Of a stretch of 64,000 nucleotides of DNA, positions 34,020 to 46,714 are shown one piece after another. Location of the stretch: the NCBI GenBank assembly GCA_050084985.1, contig JBITNC010000001.1:184760001-184824000 (forward strand), given 5' to 3'. The stretch is from Nageia nagi (Eukaryota > Pinophyta). Positions within the stretch are counted from its first letter, which is position 1, and each line of letters begins with the position of its first letter. The notes beneath the pieces were generated by a model, which saw only the letters and a program-made list of their open reading frames with translations, had not been told where the DNA came from and made no database searches. The position numbers and the translations under genes are program-made.

Positions 34020-35260
34020 AAGTGCATGGAATTGAATTTTTTTGGTTCTTCCCTACCATCCATGGATGATAACCTATAATCTCTTGATCTTGTTGCATCA
34101 ATGACCATGAATGGGTCTATCCAATTTGGTTCAAACTTTCATTTTGCTTCATCATTTGTAGTTGTTTTATTGATGTTTTCTTTCAACACCAAGTCTCCTA
34201 ATTTGAACTCTTTTGATTTTATTTTCTTATCAAATTCCCTCTTTAGCTTTGCATGATATGATTTCTAATGTTCAATTGCCTTGATTCTCTTTTCATCAAG
34301 TGATTCCAACTACTATAATCTAGCCTTTCTTGCTTCTTCATCCAATATGTATCCTTGTAGTGAGATTCTTAAGGATGGAAATTCCAACTATAATGGTACG
34401 ATAACCTCATCTCCATAGACTAATGAAAATGGTGTTTCCCTAATGGCTATTTTGATACTTGTTTGGTATTCCCAAAGTGCTTAAGGTAACTATTCATGCC
34501 AATCTATTTTGTACTTATCCCATGTTTTTGCTAAAATACTCTTTATGGTCATGTTTGATGTTTTTGCTTAACCATTTCTCTGAGGATAATATACTAAATA
34601 AAATTTTTGAGCAATATGAAACTTTTTACAAAAGGATTTCAACTCTATGATGATAAACTTGTGACCTTACATGATTACTTCATGGTACCATAGGATAAGA
34701 TCATTACTTTCTTGATGTTTTTTGATTGAAAGTAAGGTCACAACCTTTGTGGTACTCTAAAGTGAGTGATTATAATTTCATTCAAGAAGGTAATGATATT
34801 ATATTTTCAATTCCATAGCTATGATGATAAACTTGTGACCTTCTCTTGAATTTAGATTGATAAGCCCAATCAAGTCTATGCCCCATATTCCAAATGGACA
34901 TGGTGAAATTATGGAGTTCAACTCTTGATTTGATTATTTCTCTAAATTTGCATATTTTTTACACTATAGACATGTATTAAAATGATTTTTGCAATCCTCT
35001 TCCATTGTATGCAATAATAACCAATTCAGAAAAGCTTAGTGTATAATGCTTTTGCAAAGAAATACCCCCCACACAACCCATCATGTGCTTGTCCTAATGT
35101 TGTTATTGTTTCATGTTGTGTTATACATCTCAAAATAGCACCATCAAATGATCTTTTATACATAAATTCACCAATAATCAAATATTTTATAGTTTTCCTC
35201 TTTAATCTAACTCTTTCATTTCTATCATAACCTTTCAAAAATGTTTGGTCTTTCAAATAA
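34020..35260 (-). pseudogene. Gypsy-2 integrase
   Basis: Readable pieces match gypsy-1: the zinc region around 35026-35256 (FDGAILRCITQHE, AHDGLCGGYF) and the core C-terminal half around 34150-34640. The segment 34650-34850 is rearranged: tatgatgataaacttgtgacctt occurs at 34650 and again at about 34815, and an 11-bp perfect inverted repeat (ttgtgacctta/taaggtcacaa) lies between them. The second catalytic Asp block is lost there. Not functional. Confidence 0.82.
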
Positions 35261-35399
35261 TTGTAAATATCAACATACCATTGCTGAGGATCATTTTTTA
35301 TGTCAAGGTGGAATGTATGTACTTCTTCTATGTGATCAAGGTAAGAACATGTATTAAGCTTTTAAATCTTGAGGATAGTTTCTTTATCTTTTATCTCAA

Positions 35400-37200
35400 T
35401 TGGTTCCAATGAAGCTGCACTTGCCATTGCATCTACATACCTTTTGTTATTCCTTGGAATATTTTGAATATTGTACCTATCAAACTCATCAACAATAACC
35501 ACTATCCTATACAATTTCAATTTCTCATCCTTTGTATTATAAGTTTCATTGACCTAATTTACAACATGTAAATCACCATAAATCTCTAAGTCTTTTATTT
35601 TCAAAGATATAGCTTCTTTTAAACCCAAAATTAGAGTTTCATATTCTACCATATTATTAGTGTAATCAAAACCAAGTTTAAACACTATAGAGATTACCTC
35701 ATTAGAAGGTGACACTAGAAAAATACTTTCCCCTTATCTATAAGTGCATTTCAATCCATCAAAATACAAAGTCCAAGCTATGGGTTTGTCATCCATGTAG
35801 CACATGAACTTATCTGGGATCATCATCTCTTCACCATCACACTGTTGATAGCATTCAAACAAGGTTTCATGTTGTTAATGGCATGCATCTTCATCATGTT
35901 CATTTGGGAATTCTTCATGCACTATTGTACCATCATTGTTATAAAAATATGATATCAAGTCTACAATTGCATATCCTTTCATATGTCAAACTCTTGCAAC
36001 AACATCAACCACTTAGCTAGTCTTTCTGACAAATGCTCCTTTACTACAAGATATTTTAGTGGGTTAACTGGACTAACAACATATGTAGTGCAATATAAAA
36101 TATAATGCCTTAATTTTTTTATAGCAAAAATAATACCCAAGAAAAACTTTTCCATAGGTGTGTATCTTGTTCATCAATCAATAAGAGATTTGCTAAGATA
36201 AGATATTGCCCTTTCTTTATTCTCGTCATCTTTCTAACACAACATTTCCCCCCAGGCATATAAAGTGTTTGATATATAAAGATATGTTGGTTTTTCAAAA
36301 TCCATTGGTGCTAAGATGGGAGGACTTAGCAAATATTATTTTATGTTTTCAAATGCTTTTTTACATTTATCATCCCATATAAACTTGACATATTTTTTCA
36401 AAAAATGAGTAAATGGCCTAAATTTATCCCCAAGTTGAGAAATGGACCTTCTTACCAAATTATCTTTCCTTGGACAATTCTTAGTTGTTTTCCATTCTTT
36501 GGATTTGGCATACTCACTATGGATTTTACTTTTTTAGGGTCTACCTCAATGCCCCTTTTTGAGACCATGAAACCAAGAAATTTTTCTAAAGGAACAACAA
36601 AAGCACACTTTTGATGTTTTAGTCTAATCTTGTACCTTTTTAGAATGTGAAATACCTCTTCAAGGAGCTCCAAGTAGTCTTATCCTTGATTTGAATTGAA
36701 ATATATCATCAACATACACCTCCATTATTTTATGAATATACTCATGGAACATAGATGCCATAACTCTTTGTTAAGTATCACGTACATTTTTCAAGCCAAA
36801 GGGCATAACCTTACAATAAAAATTTCCCTAAGGTATAGTAAAAGTAGTCTTATGTTGATCAACTAGATTAATTAGAATTTGGTTATATCCTAAAAATTCA
36901 TCCATAAAAGATAATGTATCATGATCAATAATACTATCCATAATCATATCGATATTAGGTAATGGAAAATCATGTTTTGAAAAAGCATTATTGATATCAC
37001 AAAAATTGGTACAAACCCTTATCTCTCTACTAGGTCTTGTAACAAGAACAATGTTAGCCATCCATTTTGAATAATCATTGCTTTGATAAATTCAAAATTA
37101 AAATATTTTTCAATTTATTTTTTAACTAACAATGACTTAGAAGGATGCAACTTTCTTGGTTTTTGTTTAATTGGCTTAACTCCATCTTTAAGTGGTAAAT
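35400..37200 (-). pseudogene. Gypsy-2 RNase H segments and reverse transcriptase
   Basis: RT pieces at 36828-37061 read ANIVLVTRPSREIRVCTNF, FPLPNIDMI and FMDEFLGYNQI. YVDD is kept at about 36712 (IMEVYVDDI), with a frameshift directly after it. Thumb/connection at 36452-36673 (LGFMVSKRGIEVDPKKV) and RNase H at about 36000-36300 follow. A second RNase H-like segment lies at about 35400-35650 and matches the gypsy-1 one. The domain order supports the Tat assignment. Confidence 0.88.
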
Positions 37201-38199
37201 TATGAATAATAAAAAAGGAATCTAAACCAAGCATGTCAACATAATACCAAGAAAAAAAAATTATTTTTAATAAATTTATTTTTGTACCTTTCTTGCTTAG
37301 GTATTGGAAGGGCTACTTCAACTTTGACTAACCTTTCTTCATCACTTATCACAATATTGATGTCTATTAGCTCTTCAGCTAGGAATGTTAATTCATCTTT
37401 TTTATGTAATAATGAAGGTAACTCTTCTAATCCTTGAATATCACATGTATCATCATGCTCTTTTTGAACCTAAAACATTTCATTAAAATTCACCTCTTGT
37501 ACAAAATATGCATACTCATTAAGAATGTAGCTTGTTTTCCCTTTCTCATTGGATTTAGAGAATTATGAATCTACCCTCAAGTATTCTAAGATGTCATCAT
37601 TACTAATGAAGTAATCAAAATCAAGAGTTATAGTATCATAAATCCATAAATCCTCATCAATATCATTATAAATCTCAATCAAATTGCACTCTTTTATAAA
37701 ATTTATAGGTCCCATTATTTGTTTTGTATTTTGATCACTACCTAACCATTCTTTGTTTTTTGATCTCTCAAAGTAGTAGGAAAAGAATACATACCCTATT
37801 CTGGTTTGGCACCTAAAACCACTCCTTTATATTTACAATTTTCTATCATGTACTTTGAACAAAATAAGATGGAAAAGTTTTACCCAATATTTTTTTCATT
37901 TGATCCTTTGTTGAGGTCATTAGAATCAGAAATATAGTTGCTACAGAGTAAGAAATCCCATCATCTTCATTATTTTCACATTGTTTACTATGTTCTAGAA
38001 TTATAGCATATCAGTAATGGCCTTCAACACGTAGTATTTTTTTCATTCCAAATATTTTACAGATGCTAATAGATCAAAGTTCTTAATTCTATATGTTCTC
38101 ATTCCTATTTCTGCAATCTAAGGTTGCTTTTCTAATTTTATTACTACTACATCTATTTCCAAATAAATAATTTCATATCTTGGGTAAGTCATTATGAAT
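37201..38199 (-). other. Gypsy-2 protease to RT spacer, decayed
   Basis: This aligns in position and scattered words with gypsy-1 15421-16379. No readable domain. Confidence 0.6.
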
Positions 38200-38900
38200 T
38201 CCTCCAATTTTGCTACATTACAGAGGGCATATGGTTCTAGATCACCTATCATTATATGTACCTCTCCCTAATATTCAAATTTCAACCTACCATGTACTGT
38301 AGATGGTATTGCATTCATATCATGAATCCAAGGCCTTCCTAATAATAGGGTTATATGACAAATTTGAATCCATAACCTAAAATTGAGTTTTGATTGCCCT
38401 AACTCCTATTGTAACCAAAATTATAGCTATTCCAACTAGCTTTTTGGGTGAATTATCATATGCTCTAATTCAAAATGTGGCTTCTTATAAGGGAGATATC
38501 TCTATACCTTTTTCTTGAAGTTGTATAAAAAATTTATGGGAACACATATTTACAATTAATCCCTTATCTACCAATGTTCTTTTTTATTTCCCATCCATGT
38601 ATCATAGGTGTAATATACAAGGCTAAACATTTAACAAGAATTTATTTGCTAAGGTTTTCATACCTATAAAATGAAATTGTATCGCATTCCTTAATAGATC
38701 TAAGTTTTTTTGAAAACATGGTATTAGACGTATTGGTAGAAACTATTTTTTTTTAACAAAGCATATAATATCTCCCTATTTGTTTCAAATGTAGATATGA
38801 GATCATACAAACTAATCTTAGCAAGAGTAGTTTTTAATTGCTTAATCATCCTATAAATTTTTAGATTAGGTAGGAAACTTACTTATTTAGTACTAACTAG
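38200..38900 (-). pseudogene. Gypsy-2 protease and linker
   Basis: This is homologous to gypsy-1 16380-17020 at DNA level. It includes the LLGRPWIHDMNAIPST block (about 38290-38345, with a frameshift) and a mutated active-site block near 38580. No long open frame survives. Confidence 0.78.
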
Positions 38901-39044
38901 ATTTGGAATATTCCTTGCACACCCTCTTCTTAATCCAGCATAGACTTCTTTATCCATTGAAACTATGTTCATTGTTATCTCTAGATATGAATCTTTCTAG
39001 TTAATTTCATATCTCTCTTGTGCAATAAGATCCAAAATTGTTAC

Positions 39045-39960
39045 TTACAATACTTTATAGAAATTTGTAGAATGACCTTTTCTTTGATGATAAGTGCAAT
39101 AAGCATCTAAATTTCCCATTGGGACACTATAATCTTGTGATGTTTTGTCTAATGGTTGTAATAAATCTCTTTTCATCAAATCTCTCATAATAAACCTTGG
39201 TTGAATTAGAAATGTATACCTTTTATCTCTTGTTATAGTTGATCTTGTCAATTTAGGTGGAGATGTAGGTACATCAGCCACATTCACTATCTTTTCCTCC
39301 TTTTTTATGTATGTCCTACAATTCTCCTTATTGTAAGAAGTATATGTATACTTGAGATATCCTTACTCAAATAATATTATCTCTTTTGTACAATTCTTCT
39401 ACTAATACCCTAAATCCAATACTTATTAGTTGGAGCATACAAATTAATGATTGGTAAAATAGAATTTCTAAATATACCACAAATTTCACTCTCATACAAT
39501 TTACTATGAATATATTTCCATACTTTTTGAATCTTGGAATATACTTCTCTAGGATTTCATTGTTTCCTTGGCTCATGATACATAAATCTATAACAATTCC
39601 TTGCTCTTTAACATCATGCTTATATTTAGCCATGAATACTTTAACCAATGACTTGAATGAATCTATGGGTCCTCTCAAAAAAATGTAGAACCATTGGTTG
39701 GAATCACCTTTTAAACTCCTTGGGAAAAACTTTACCATTAATTTCTCCTCTGATCCTAGTTTCATCTAGCACTCCTCTTGAAAGCTAATAAGATATTGCT
39801 TTGGGTCTTGGTCACCACTAAACATCTCAAACTTGGGGGCCTTGTAATCATATGATAAGGTATAATTGCGAATATCATCCGATAAGGGTGAGATGAAGAC
39901 ACCTCATATATCTTCCTATTTTTTAAAAAAATTGTCATTATTTCCAAGATTAGTTAACAT
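39045..39960 (-). pseudogene. gag: Gypsy-2 gag
   Basis: The open piece at 39367-39765 holds the retrotransposon gag core (VKFFPRSLKGDSNQWFY, SFKSLVKVFMAKY, MSQGNNEILEKYIPRFKKY). 39045-39287 carries the C-terminal finger-like block CTYHQRKGHSTNF, with its last Cys lost, and TRDKRYTFLIQPRFIMRDL. Homologous to gypsy-1 gag. Confidence 0.88.
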
Positions 39961-40212
39961 TGCAATAATTGTTGGATCTGGAACTAACTATGAATTACAG
40001 CTTGAACTCTACATTGACATCAGTTTCTTGGCTAAAATATACCACTTATTTGGATAAATGTGCTAATTGTGTTATGTCTTTGTCCATTTTTACATCATTT
40101 ATGGCCTAAAACTAATATATGCATGTCACTAACTATGTGGATATTATCATAGAAATCTTATGAGATCTTGATGGTAGGGAAAGATTAATCAAAATACTTA
40201 GGTTCACCAAAA

Positions 40213-40815
40213 TATTGACTAAATAATATGCATAAATTATAAATCAATGCACTATTTATCTACAATATAATACTAAATAATATATTAGAAATATGTCAAT
40301 AAACAACCATGATAAATGAGGTACCTTTGTTATATTTGCATCTACATGCAATAATAGAGATCATACATTAATTGCAGTTGTATACCATAAGAAATGAATG
40401 CCACCAATAGCCTAAGTGCACATTGCTAATGGATTAAAATATGTATATCCACAAGTAGAAATTGAAAGGTGCAAAGCAGAATGAAGGGTATAACAAATCT
40501 ATGAAGAGGAAGTGTTATGAAACACCTTTATTTTGTCAAATCAAATGATATGGAAAATTCTCTATTTATGTTGATTGATGTCCTTTATGTTTCCTTTCAT
40601 GTTCTTTTAAAGAAATATTTTTATCTTCTTTTATCCTTAGGATCATTTCCTTTTACATTATTGATGGTGTCTCTTTTGATATTTGACACCTCTTACATTA
40701 CACAATGGCCCATTACATTAGCTTGGGTATATTTTAACCCTATTTATAATATATATTCCATGATGCTTTACAATTAATTATTTAATAAATAATAATTTAT
40801 TTTTAGGCATCTACA
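40213..40815 (-). mobile_element. Gypsy-2 5' LTR, shared with a partial neighbour copy
   Basis: This 603-bp LTR pairs with 32422-33024. The minus-strand primer site (ttggtgaacctaa) lies at its left end, as expected for a 5' LTR. A polypurine tract abuts its right end, as expected for a 3' LTR. It therefore serves as 5' LTR of gypsy-2 and 3' LTR of the fragment to its right. Confidence 0.9.
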
Positions 40816-40932
40816 TTTTTCCCCTCTTTGGAGGTGTAACTGAAGAAATGAGATTACATATCTAAAGAAGAAATATAAAAGCAATTTTTGAAATCTCTAT
40901 CCAGTATTGCCATTTGATGATGATGATGATGA
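40816..40932 (-). mobile_element. Fragment of another gypsy-2-family copy (polypurine tract and 3' UTR end)
   Basis: About 115 bp after the LTR match the gypsy-2 region 33025-33145 (tttcccctctttggaggtg..., gaaatgagattacatatc, gccatttgatgatgatgatg). The similarity stops at a GAT trinucleotide run. This is the start of a second internal region, so the locus reads LTR-internal-LTR-internal(partial). Confidence 0.85.
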
Positions 40933-43900
40933 TAAATTTGATGTAGATGTTTCTCTTAAGGAAGTAGGACTTAAAAATAATATATAACACATTGAAATCA
41001 AATATACTCATGATGATACTTTTATTGATGTTAATGCTACTAATGAGATTGATCAAGATGTTGATAACATAATATATTTACTAATCACAAGCATGAAATA
41101 CCCAAAGGAATTTATATGCCTAATATTATAATACCCAAAAAGGATGACTATTCAATATCCTTGATAATATCAGTAAGAAACCTCCTCAAGTGGTTCAAAA
41201 TTTTAAATATATCATGACATATGTGATGCAAATATATGAAAAATGAAAATCTAATTTAACATATACTTTTTTCTCTTTGCATATAATGTAGCATAGGTAT
41301 GCATCTTATATAGGATAGGTATACAATTCATGTAGCATAGGAATGCATTCTCATGACAACATATTTCATCCCCTTTATTGGTTATAGGCATAATTAATCA
41401 TTGCCTTATGATAATCCCTTTTTTTGGTTAGGGGCATAATTAACCATTATCTATAAAAGTGTTAAATAATTATCCAAGGTTTTCCAAAGTCATACATAGT
41501 TATAAAAAGTTATCAAAGGCCTATAAAAGTTGTCTCAATTTTAAAAAATCATCATATTAACTAAGAAATAAAAAATTTCAGCTTAGAAGAATCATATCAG
41601 TATGATAATCTTGCTACAGGGTAAAATTTAGGATGATTTCATAAAGGTAGTTCAATGCTAATACTTCTAGTAGCACTAATATTGGTGTGCATGATACAAT
41701 ATGATGAAATATTTGGATATATCTTGAAAATATATACAAATTCAAAAATAAATTTCTTCAAACTCCTCACGATTAAAAAGATATGATCATTCTAAGTTAT
41801 AGGTTTCAAAAGTGTAAAAATTAGGTTTATTTCAACTCTTATATTAGTCATTTTTTTCTCAAAAAGTGATCAAATATATTATTTCAATTAAATTTATTAA
41901 TTTATTATTTCCAAGGAAAAAATAATTAGACTAATTTGATATGTTTAGAAAAATTTATGCTTCTTAGAAGTTGGTAGTTTCATGACAATGATATGTTTGC
42001 AAGAATTGGACAAGCATGAGCCAAGAGGATCAAAAACATGAAAAGAGCACATCAAAAGGCCAAATTTAAATTTAAGCATGATATCAGGTTAAATTGTATG
42101 TTCTAAATACTATTTATCATATTTTCATGCAATTTTAAGTTGTTTCAAGAATATATGCAAAATTGCCTAAAGTTACAAGAATGCCAAAAGCGCAAGTTTA
42201 TTTCAAGGTACCAATATCAATGTAAATTAGCTTCTTATGGAATGGGGGAATAAGTTTTCAACTTTGAGGAAACGAATTTTCCCATATAAATTATATTTTA
42301 AGGTTAATTAGGTTTTAGATTTAGTTTTGGGGCCCAATATCAAATTTTTAGTTCAAAAAGGTTAGTTGAATTAAAGGATTAGTTAGAAGAAATATCAGGA
42401 TCCAAATATCTAAGTTCCCTAGCACCAACACTCTTGGTAACATTAGTGCTTGGGTTAAAAGGTTACAAATCATAAACTATTAAAAATTTAAAATTATAAT
42501 AGCTCATCAATAAAGTTTAGTGAATTTAGAAAGCTTTGTTTAGAGATTCCCCAACATTAATGTTGGAGGTATATGAGCATATATTGGGGTTATGCCCTAA
42601 GAACTCAAAATGTTGGAGTAATTAACTCCCTTATCTCTTAATTATGATTTTAATTCTTCATATACATAATTATGTGTAGTATATAACCTATATGCACACA
42701 TGCCTTCATATTTTCACATGCTCTTATGATTCATAAAGTTCAAAATATTATTTATGTTCACATGATTTTTAAAAGTTCATACATTCTCAAGAATCATAAT
42801 ATTTTCAAAGGGCCTTTCTATTCTTATAATCACATGATTTTTCTTCATATTATAACATGATTTCTAAGTATTCTATTTTCACATGCTCTCATGATTGCAT
42901 GATTTCTAAAGTTTTCATATCTTCATATGCTCACAATATTACTAGGGAAAATATCACATCAAATGATTAATGCATATTAGTGCCAACATTATCGACAGTG
43001 CTAGTGCTAGCACATTCACACATAAACTAAAATATTTTCAAGATTATCAGGATCAATCATAGGAAAAGTTCAAAGTTACAAATTTGATAGTTAGAGGATA
43101 CATGTATATTACATAAATGTTTCTAAGTTACAAATGTCACTTAGTGCTAGTGCTAGGCAAAACAATAAAAAAATAACCAAGAAAAAATTCTCTTCAAAGA
43201 TCTCAAAGAAAAATTTCTAAGAAATATTTTCAAGAAAAATAATCAATAAATATTATATTTTAATATCCACAAGGAAAACCATAACAAAGGATCAAATATT
43301 CAAAGGCTATATAGGTAGATCATAAAAATGCTTCAAAGTTCCAAGTGTTACCTAGTGCTAGCATTGCGGAAAAAATTAGGTAAACACAATATTTTTAAAT
43401 AAACAAACCTAGGGCATGTCTTAGGCACCATAAAAGGGATTTTTCACACCTTATCTCTTTATTTTCCACTACAATTATATGATTTATCATATTATTTCTA
43501 AAGTTCTCATGTGCACATGATATTCAATACTTATGTTCTCAAATGATTTTCTTAGTAAAATAAAATCTTATATCTTACAATGTTTCTTTTATTTATATTC
43601 CTTTTATCACTAATAAATATATAGATGATGAAAGCTTGAAAATACTAATAATAGTGTTTCTTTCATTTATGATATGTATCCCAATAACAAATCAATGGAT
43701 GATGAAAGATCTAAAACATAATTATGATTATATGATTTACAAATTATTTAAATGTTCTTTATGTTCACAAAATACACATGCATATTTACGATCATCCTTT
43801 GTTGGTTGGGACTATAATTAACCATCGCTTCATGATTTGTTTCTCATACATATTGACAATACATAGGGTAAGGGGTACCCATAATGATATAGTTTATGGT

Positions 43901-45370
43901 GATGATTCTTTGTGGTATCTAGGGCAAAGGATACCCATAATGACATATAGTTTATTTTTTATGAAACTACAACTACTTTATTATCGCCTTTATTGGTTAT
44001 GTTATTAACCATCACTTATGATCATGTTTTTTGGTTAGGTTATTAACCATCACTATGATTTCTTTTATGATCACCTTTGTTGGTTTGGTTATTAACCATC
44101 ACTATGATTGCTCTTATGATCACCTATGTTAGTTGGGATATTAACCATCACTATGATTTATCTTATGATAACCTTTTTTGGTTGGTCTATTAGACACCAC
44201 TATGATTTCTCTTATATTCACCTTTGTTGTTTTTGTTATTAACTATCATTTATGATCACCTTTTTTGGTTTTGTTTTAACTACCTATCACTATTGTTGTT
44301 ATGATCAACTATATTAGAGTTTATTACATTAATGAATCTTGTATCAATGTTATATCTATGGATAGTAAAAGCTCATTAGATATTATATTGATTTCATATT
44401 TGTTTTGCATGCTTATTTCCTAAGATAAAACACATAATACTCTTATGATCTTTGGGAGGTACCTTTTATTTTCTCTTAGGTTATTTACCATTAATTCTTG
44501 TTGGCCACTCCAATAACAACCAATGCAAAGTGGGGGAAGGATACATTACTAATAAATTGTTGATTATATGAAGACATAAGAAAAATTAGTGAAGTTTATT
44601 TTTATTCTCATTACTTTGTAAGAATAATTTTAGTTTATTCATTAAGCATATTTTTTGGGCCAAACTAGTTGTTACATAACCCTCGTTATATTATGATCAA
44701 TATGATGTTATGTTATATTTCAATTATCATCTATGAAATATTCCTCTCATGTATGATTATATTATTTTGTAACAAGGAACACCAGCATTGGTGCTAGCAT
44801 GCAAAGATGCACTTGGGTATATTCCTAATCCTATAAATAGAGAATTATATGCATGGGAATACTATCAAGATTTCATCTTGATAATACTCTACATTTCTCT
44901 CATAAACTTATCAGTGTTTCTCAACACCACCTATCAAGATTGGAACCTATTATACTCAAATGCTATCTATCACTCCTTCATGATACACATTGAGACTTGG
45001 TTAATTAGTTGTTGGATCCATAATTAGTTCTCTCATACTCCACATGATTCCCAACATCAATCCTATGTTGCATTAGTTCTTAGTACCATTTCTACAAAAA
45101 TAGATACTTTAGAAGTTCATATCCATATTCCAAGTTGTCCATCCATATTGAATCAAGTTCAAAAAACTACTCAATAGCCACCTAGGTAAGTGTATAGGTA
45201 TTTATCATTCCTCTCTCATAGGTCTACCAAGTTATTCAATTTAATATTATTTATTATTTTATTCATCATCATTATTTAATTACTTTATTCTCATTAATTA
45301 TTGAGTGATCATAGGAAATTAAGTTACTTTTCTCATTAAATAAAATAGATATATTTAAATAATTTTTTTA
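40933..45370. other. Unassigned stretch with dispersed minisatellite units and one LTR-like TATA box
   Basis: A short plus-strand frame near 40985-41090 (HDDTFIDVNATNEIDQDVDN) is Asp/Asn-rich like the gag N-termini, but too short to assign. Beyond it no protein is readable. The stretch holds a 49-bp minisatellite, scattered gtgctagcac-like words, and at 44832-44840 a tataaatag in a context (ctataaatagagaatt) like the LTR promoters here. This could be the U3/R region of a long plus-strand LTR, but I find neither its ends nor a partner copy. ORFs 43636-44008 and 44788-45027 are taken as chance. Confidence 0.45.
43980..44320. repeat. 49-bp minisatellite (about 6-7 units)
   Basis: The unit is about ttattaaccatcactatgat + ttcttttatgatcacctttg + ttggtttgg. 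Units start at about 44002 (short), 44040, 44089, 44138, 44187 and 44236, that is every 49 bases. Related single units occur at 43785-43835 and as a pair at about 41370-41455. A different direct repeat (gg(a/g)tacccataatga) lies just before, at about 43866 and 43925. Confidence 0.88.
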
Positions 45371-45379
45371 CCATAATTA

Positions 45380-46260
45380 GGGTTAACCTTTATCATCTAC
45401 AATGGTCTTAGATTTTGAAAGAATTATTTGGAAAATCTATCTCTAATTTTTAACCAATGAAGCTTGGCTTTTAGTTGAGCACCTTTGGCATTGTAAAGCT
45501 TTGCAATATTAAGTTCATGTTGAATTTGAGAAATGTGAGCTTGGATTAAGGAACTAAAAGGGTTAGTTTTGAGTTGAAAAGAGGATTTAGCTAATTCATA
45601 TCATAAAGTGAAATTGGAGCAATGATAAAGGTGAGCTATTTTATTATCCATACTATATAAGAGAATTTGTGCAAAATATAGCATCATTCCACCACTCTAT
45701 CCATACAAACTCACCCTTTGTCCTGGGAAAAACATTTCAGACCTAATGAATGTGAAAAATCATGGCTTCATGTTGGAGAAAATATATATTCAGGAAGAAT
45801 TGAGACTTACAATGTTGTTGGGGAAAAGAAAAGAATTTGATAGTAAATATGATAGTCAAATGGTTAAAAGCAATAATTCAAGGTACAACTTCAACATATG
45901 GAATAAAAGGAAGCTACCAACTTTATTAGATTCTTTTTCCACCATGTTGAAATCCTTGTACATAAGCCATACTACAGGTGGATGGTGAAAAATCACACCA
46001 TCGCTAGAGGACACCTTTATCTTGTAACTCATTAGAAGAATATATGTTAATAATCCCAAAATATATTTTATCTTATTTCAAGAAAAATTTAAACTACATG
46101 ATGAGAAGGGTCAGTTCCCCAAGTGATAAAATTTCCTTTTGATATATCAGCGATCAAAATGAAAACTCCTCCACAATCATAGGGGTTGTTTGTGGTATAC
46201 ATTTGGATACTAGAAAAAAAAAAGAAAGAAAATACAAATTGTAAGGTGAAATTATCAACT
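45380..46260 (-). pseudogene. LINE (L1-type) ORF2 endonuclease remnant
   Basis: The minus strand carries the AP-endonuclease part of a non-LTR retrotransposon. It has KDFNMVEKESNKVGS (normally GDFN-x-x, the Asp-Asn motif) at about 45915-45960. It continues through decayed sequence to the linker before RT, where QLKAKLHWLKIRDRFSKQFF-like residues (about 45420-45480) match the common L-R-S-R-x-x-W-L-x-x-G-D-x-N-T-K-F-F-H block. RT itself is not found to the left. With 48990-49960 this is one broken LINE, interrupted by gypsy-4. Confidence 0.72.
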
Positions 46261-46714
46261 TTCACCTCTTACAAACAAAAAATATTTGATCATCCATAAA
46301 TGTAAGAACATGAAAAAAATTTATCACATGTTATATACCTTTAGACTAGGTATGTTAGTCTTCTTACATTCTAAGAAAAAATATCATTTGAATGAGTTGA
46401 TGATCATACCTCCACTAGTCTCATATCATTCAAATTTTATAAGAGATATCTATTTATCTTTTCTTATTGACCTAGATAGATTAATCACCTCAAGGATGGG
46501 TAGGAGGCCACTATTCCATTCCTCCAACTTGAGACCTTTTTATCACCTCCATTTTTTGAATAACTGAAGAGACATGAGGAGGTTTTATTCATCATGGGAT
46601 TCATTTACCACCTATGATGCAAGGGTAGGAGGCTAAGTTGGAGTAGGTACGTGTATATATATTTGTAAGGCCATTTTAGGAACCACTACCTTAGCATAGA
46701 ATCATTGCAATTTA
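46261..46714 (-). other. Probable N-terminal LINE ORF2 / ORF1-ORF2 spacer, unreadable
   Basis: The stretch lies between the endonuclease remnant and gypsy-4 and should belong to the LINE by position. No endonuclease N-terminal motif (such as the QETK block) can be read confidently. The ORF on the plus strand (46286-46567) is not recognised. Confidence 0.4.

Larger units (their letters stand above)
32422..40815 (-). mobile_element. Gypsy-2: second Tat-like Ty3/gypsy element, minus strand
   Basis: The LTRs at 32422-33024 and 40213-40815 are both 603 bp and align throughout. Internal order on the minus strand is primer site, gag, protease, RT, RNase H, integrase, repeat-bearing 3' UTR, polypurine tract, so it is complete in layout but full of stops. 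It is related to gypsy-1 along the whole internal region, but the LTR bodies differ, so it is a separate family. No TSD: the left flank is gatac and the right flank is the polypurine tract of another element copy (see 40816-40932). Confidence 0.92.

Noticed and set aside
44788-45027. 79-codon ORF downstream of a TATA box
   Set aside because: It starts before the TATA box, has no family resemblance, and lies in unassigned repeat-like DNA.
46286-46567. 93-codon ORF MIIHKCKNMKK...
   Set aside because: It is on the strand opposite to the LINE that occupies the region by position, with no domain recognised.
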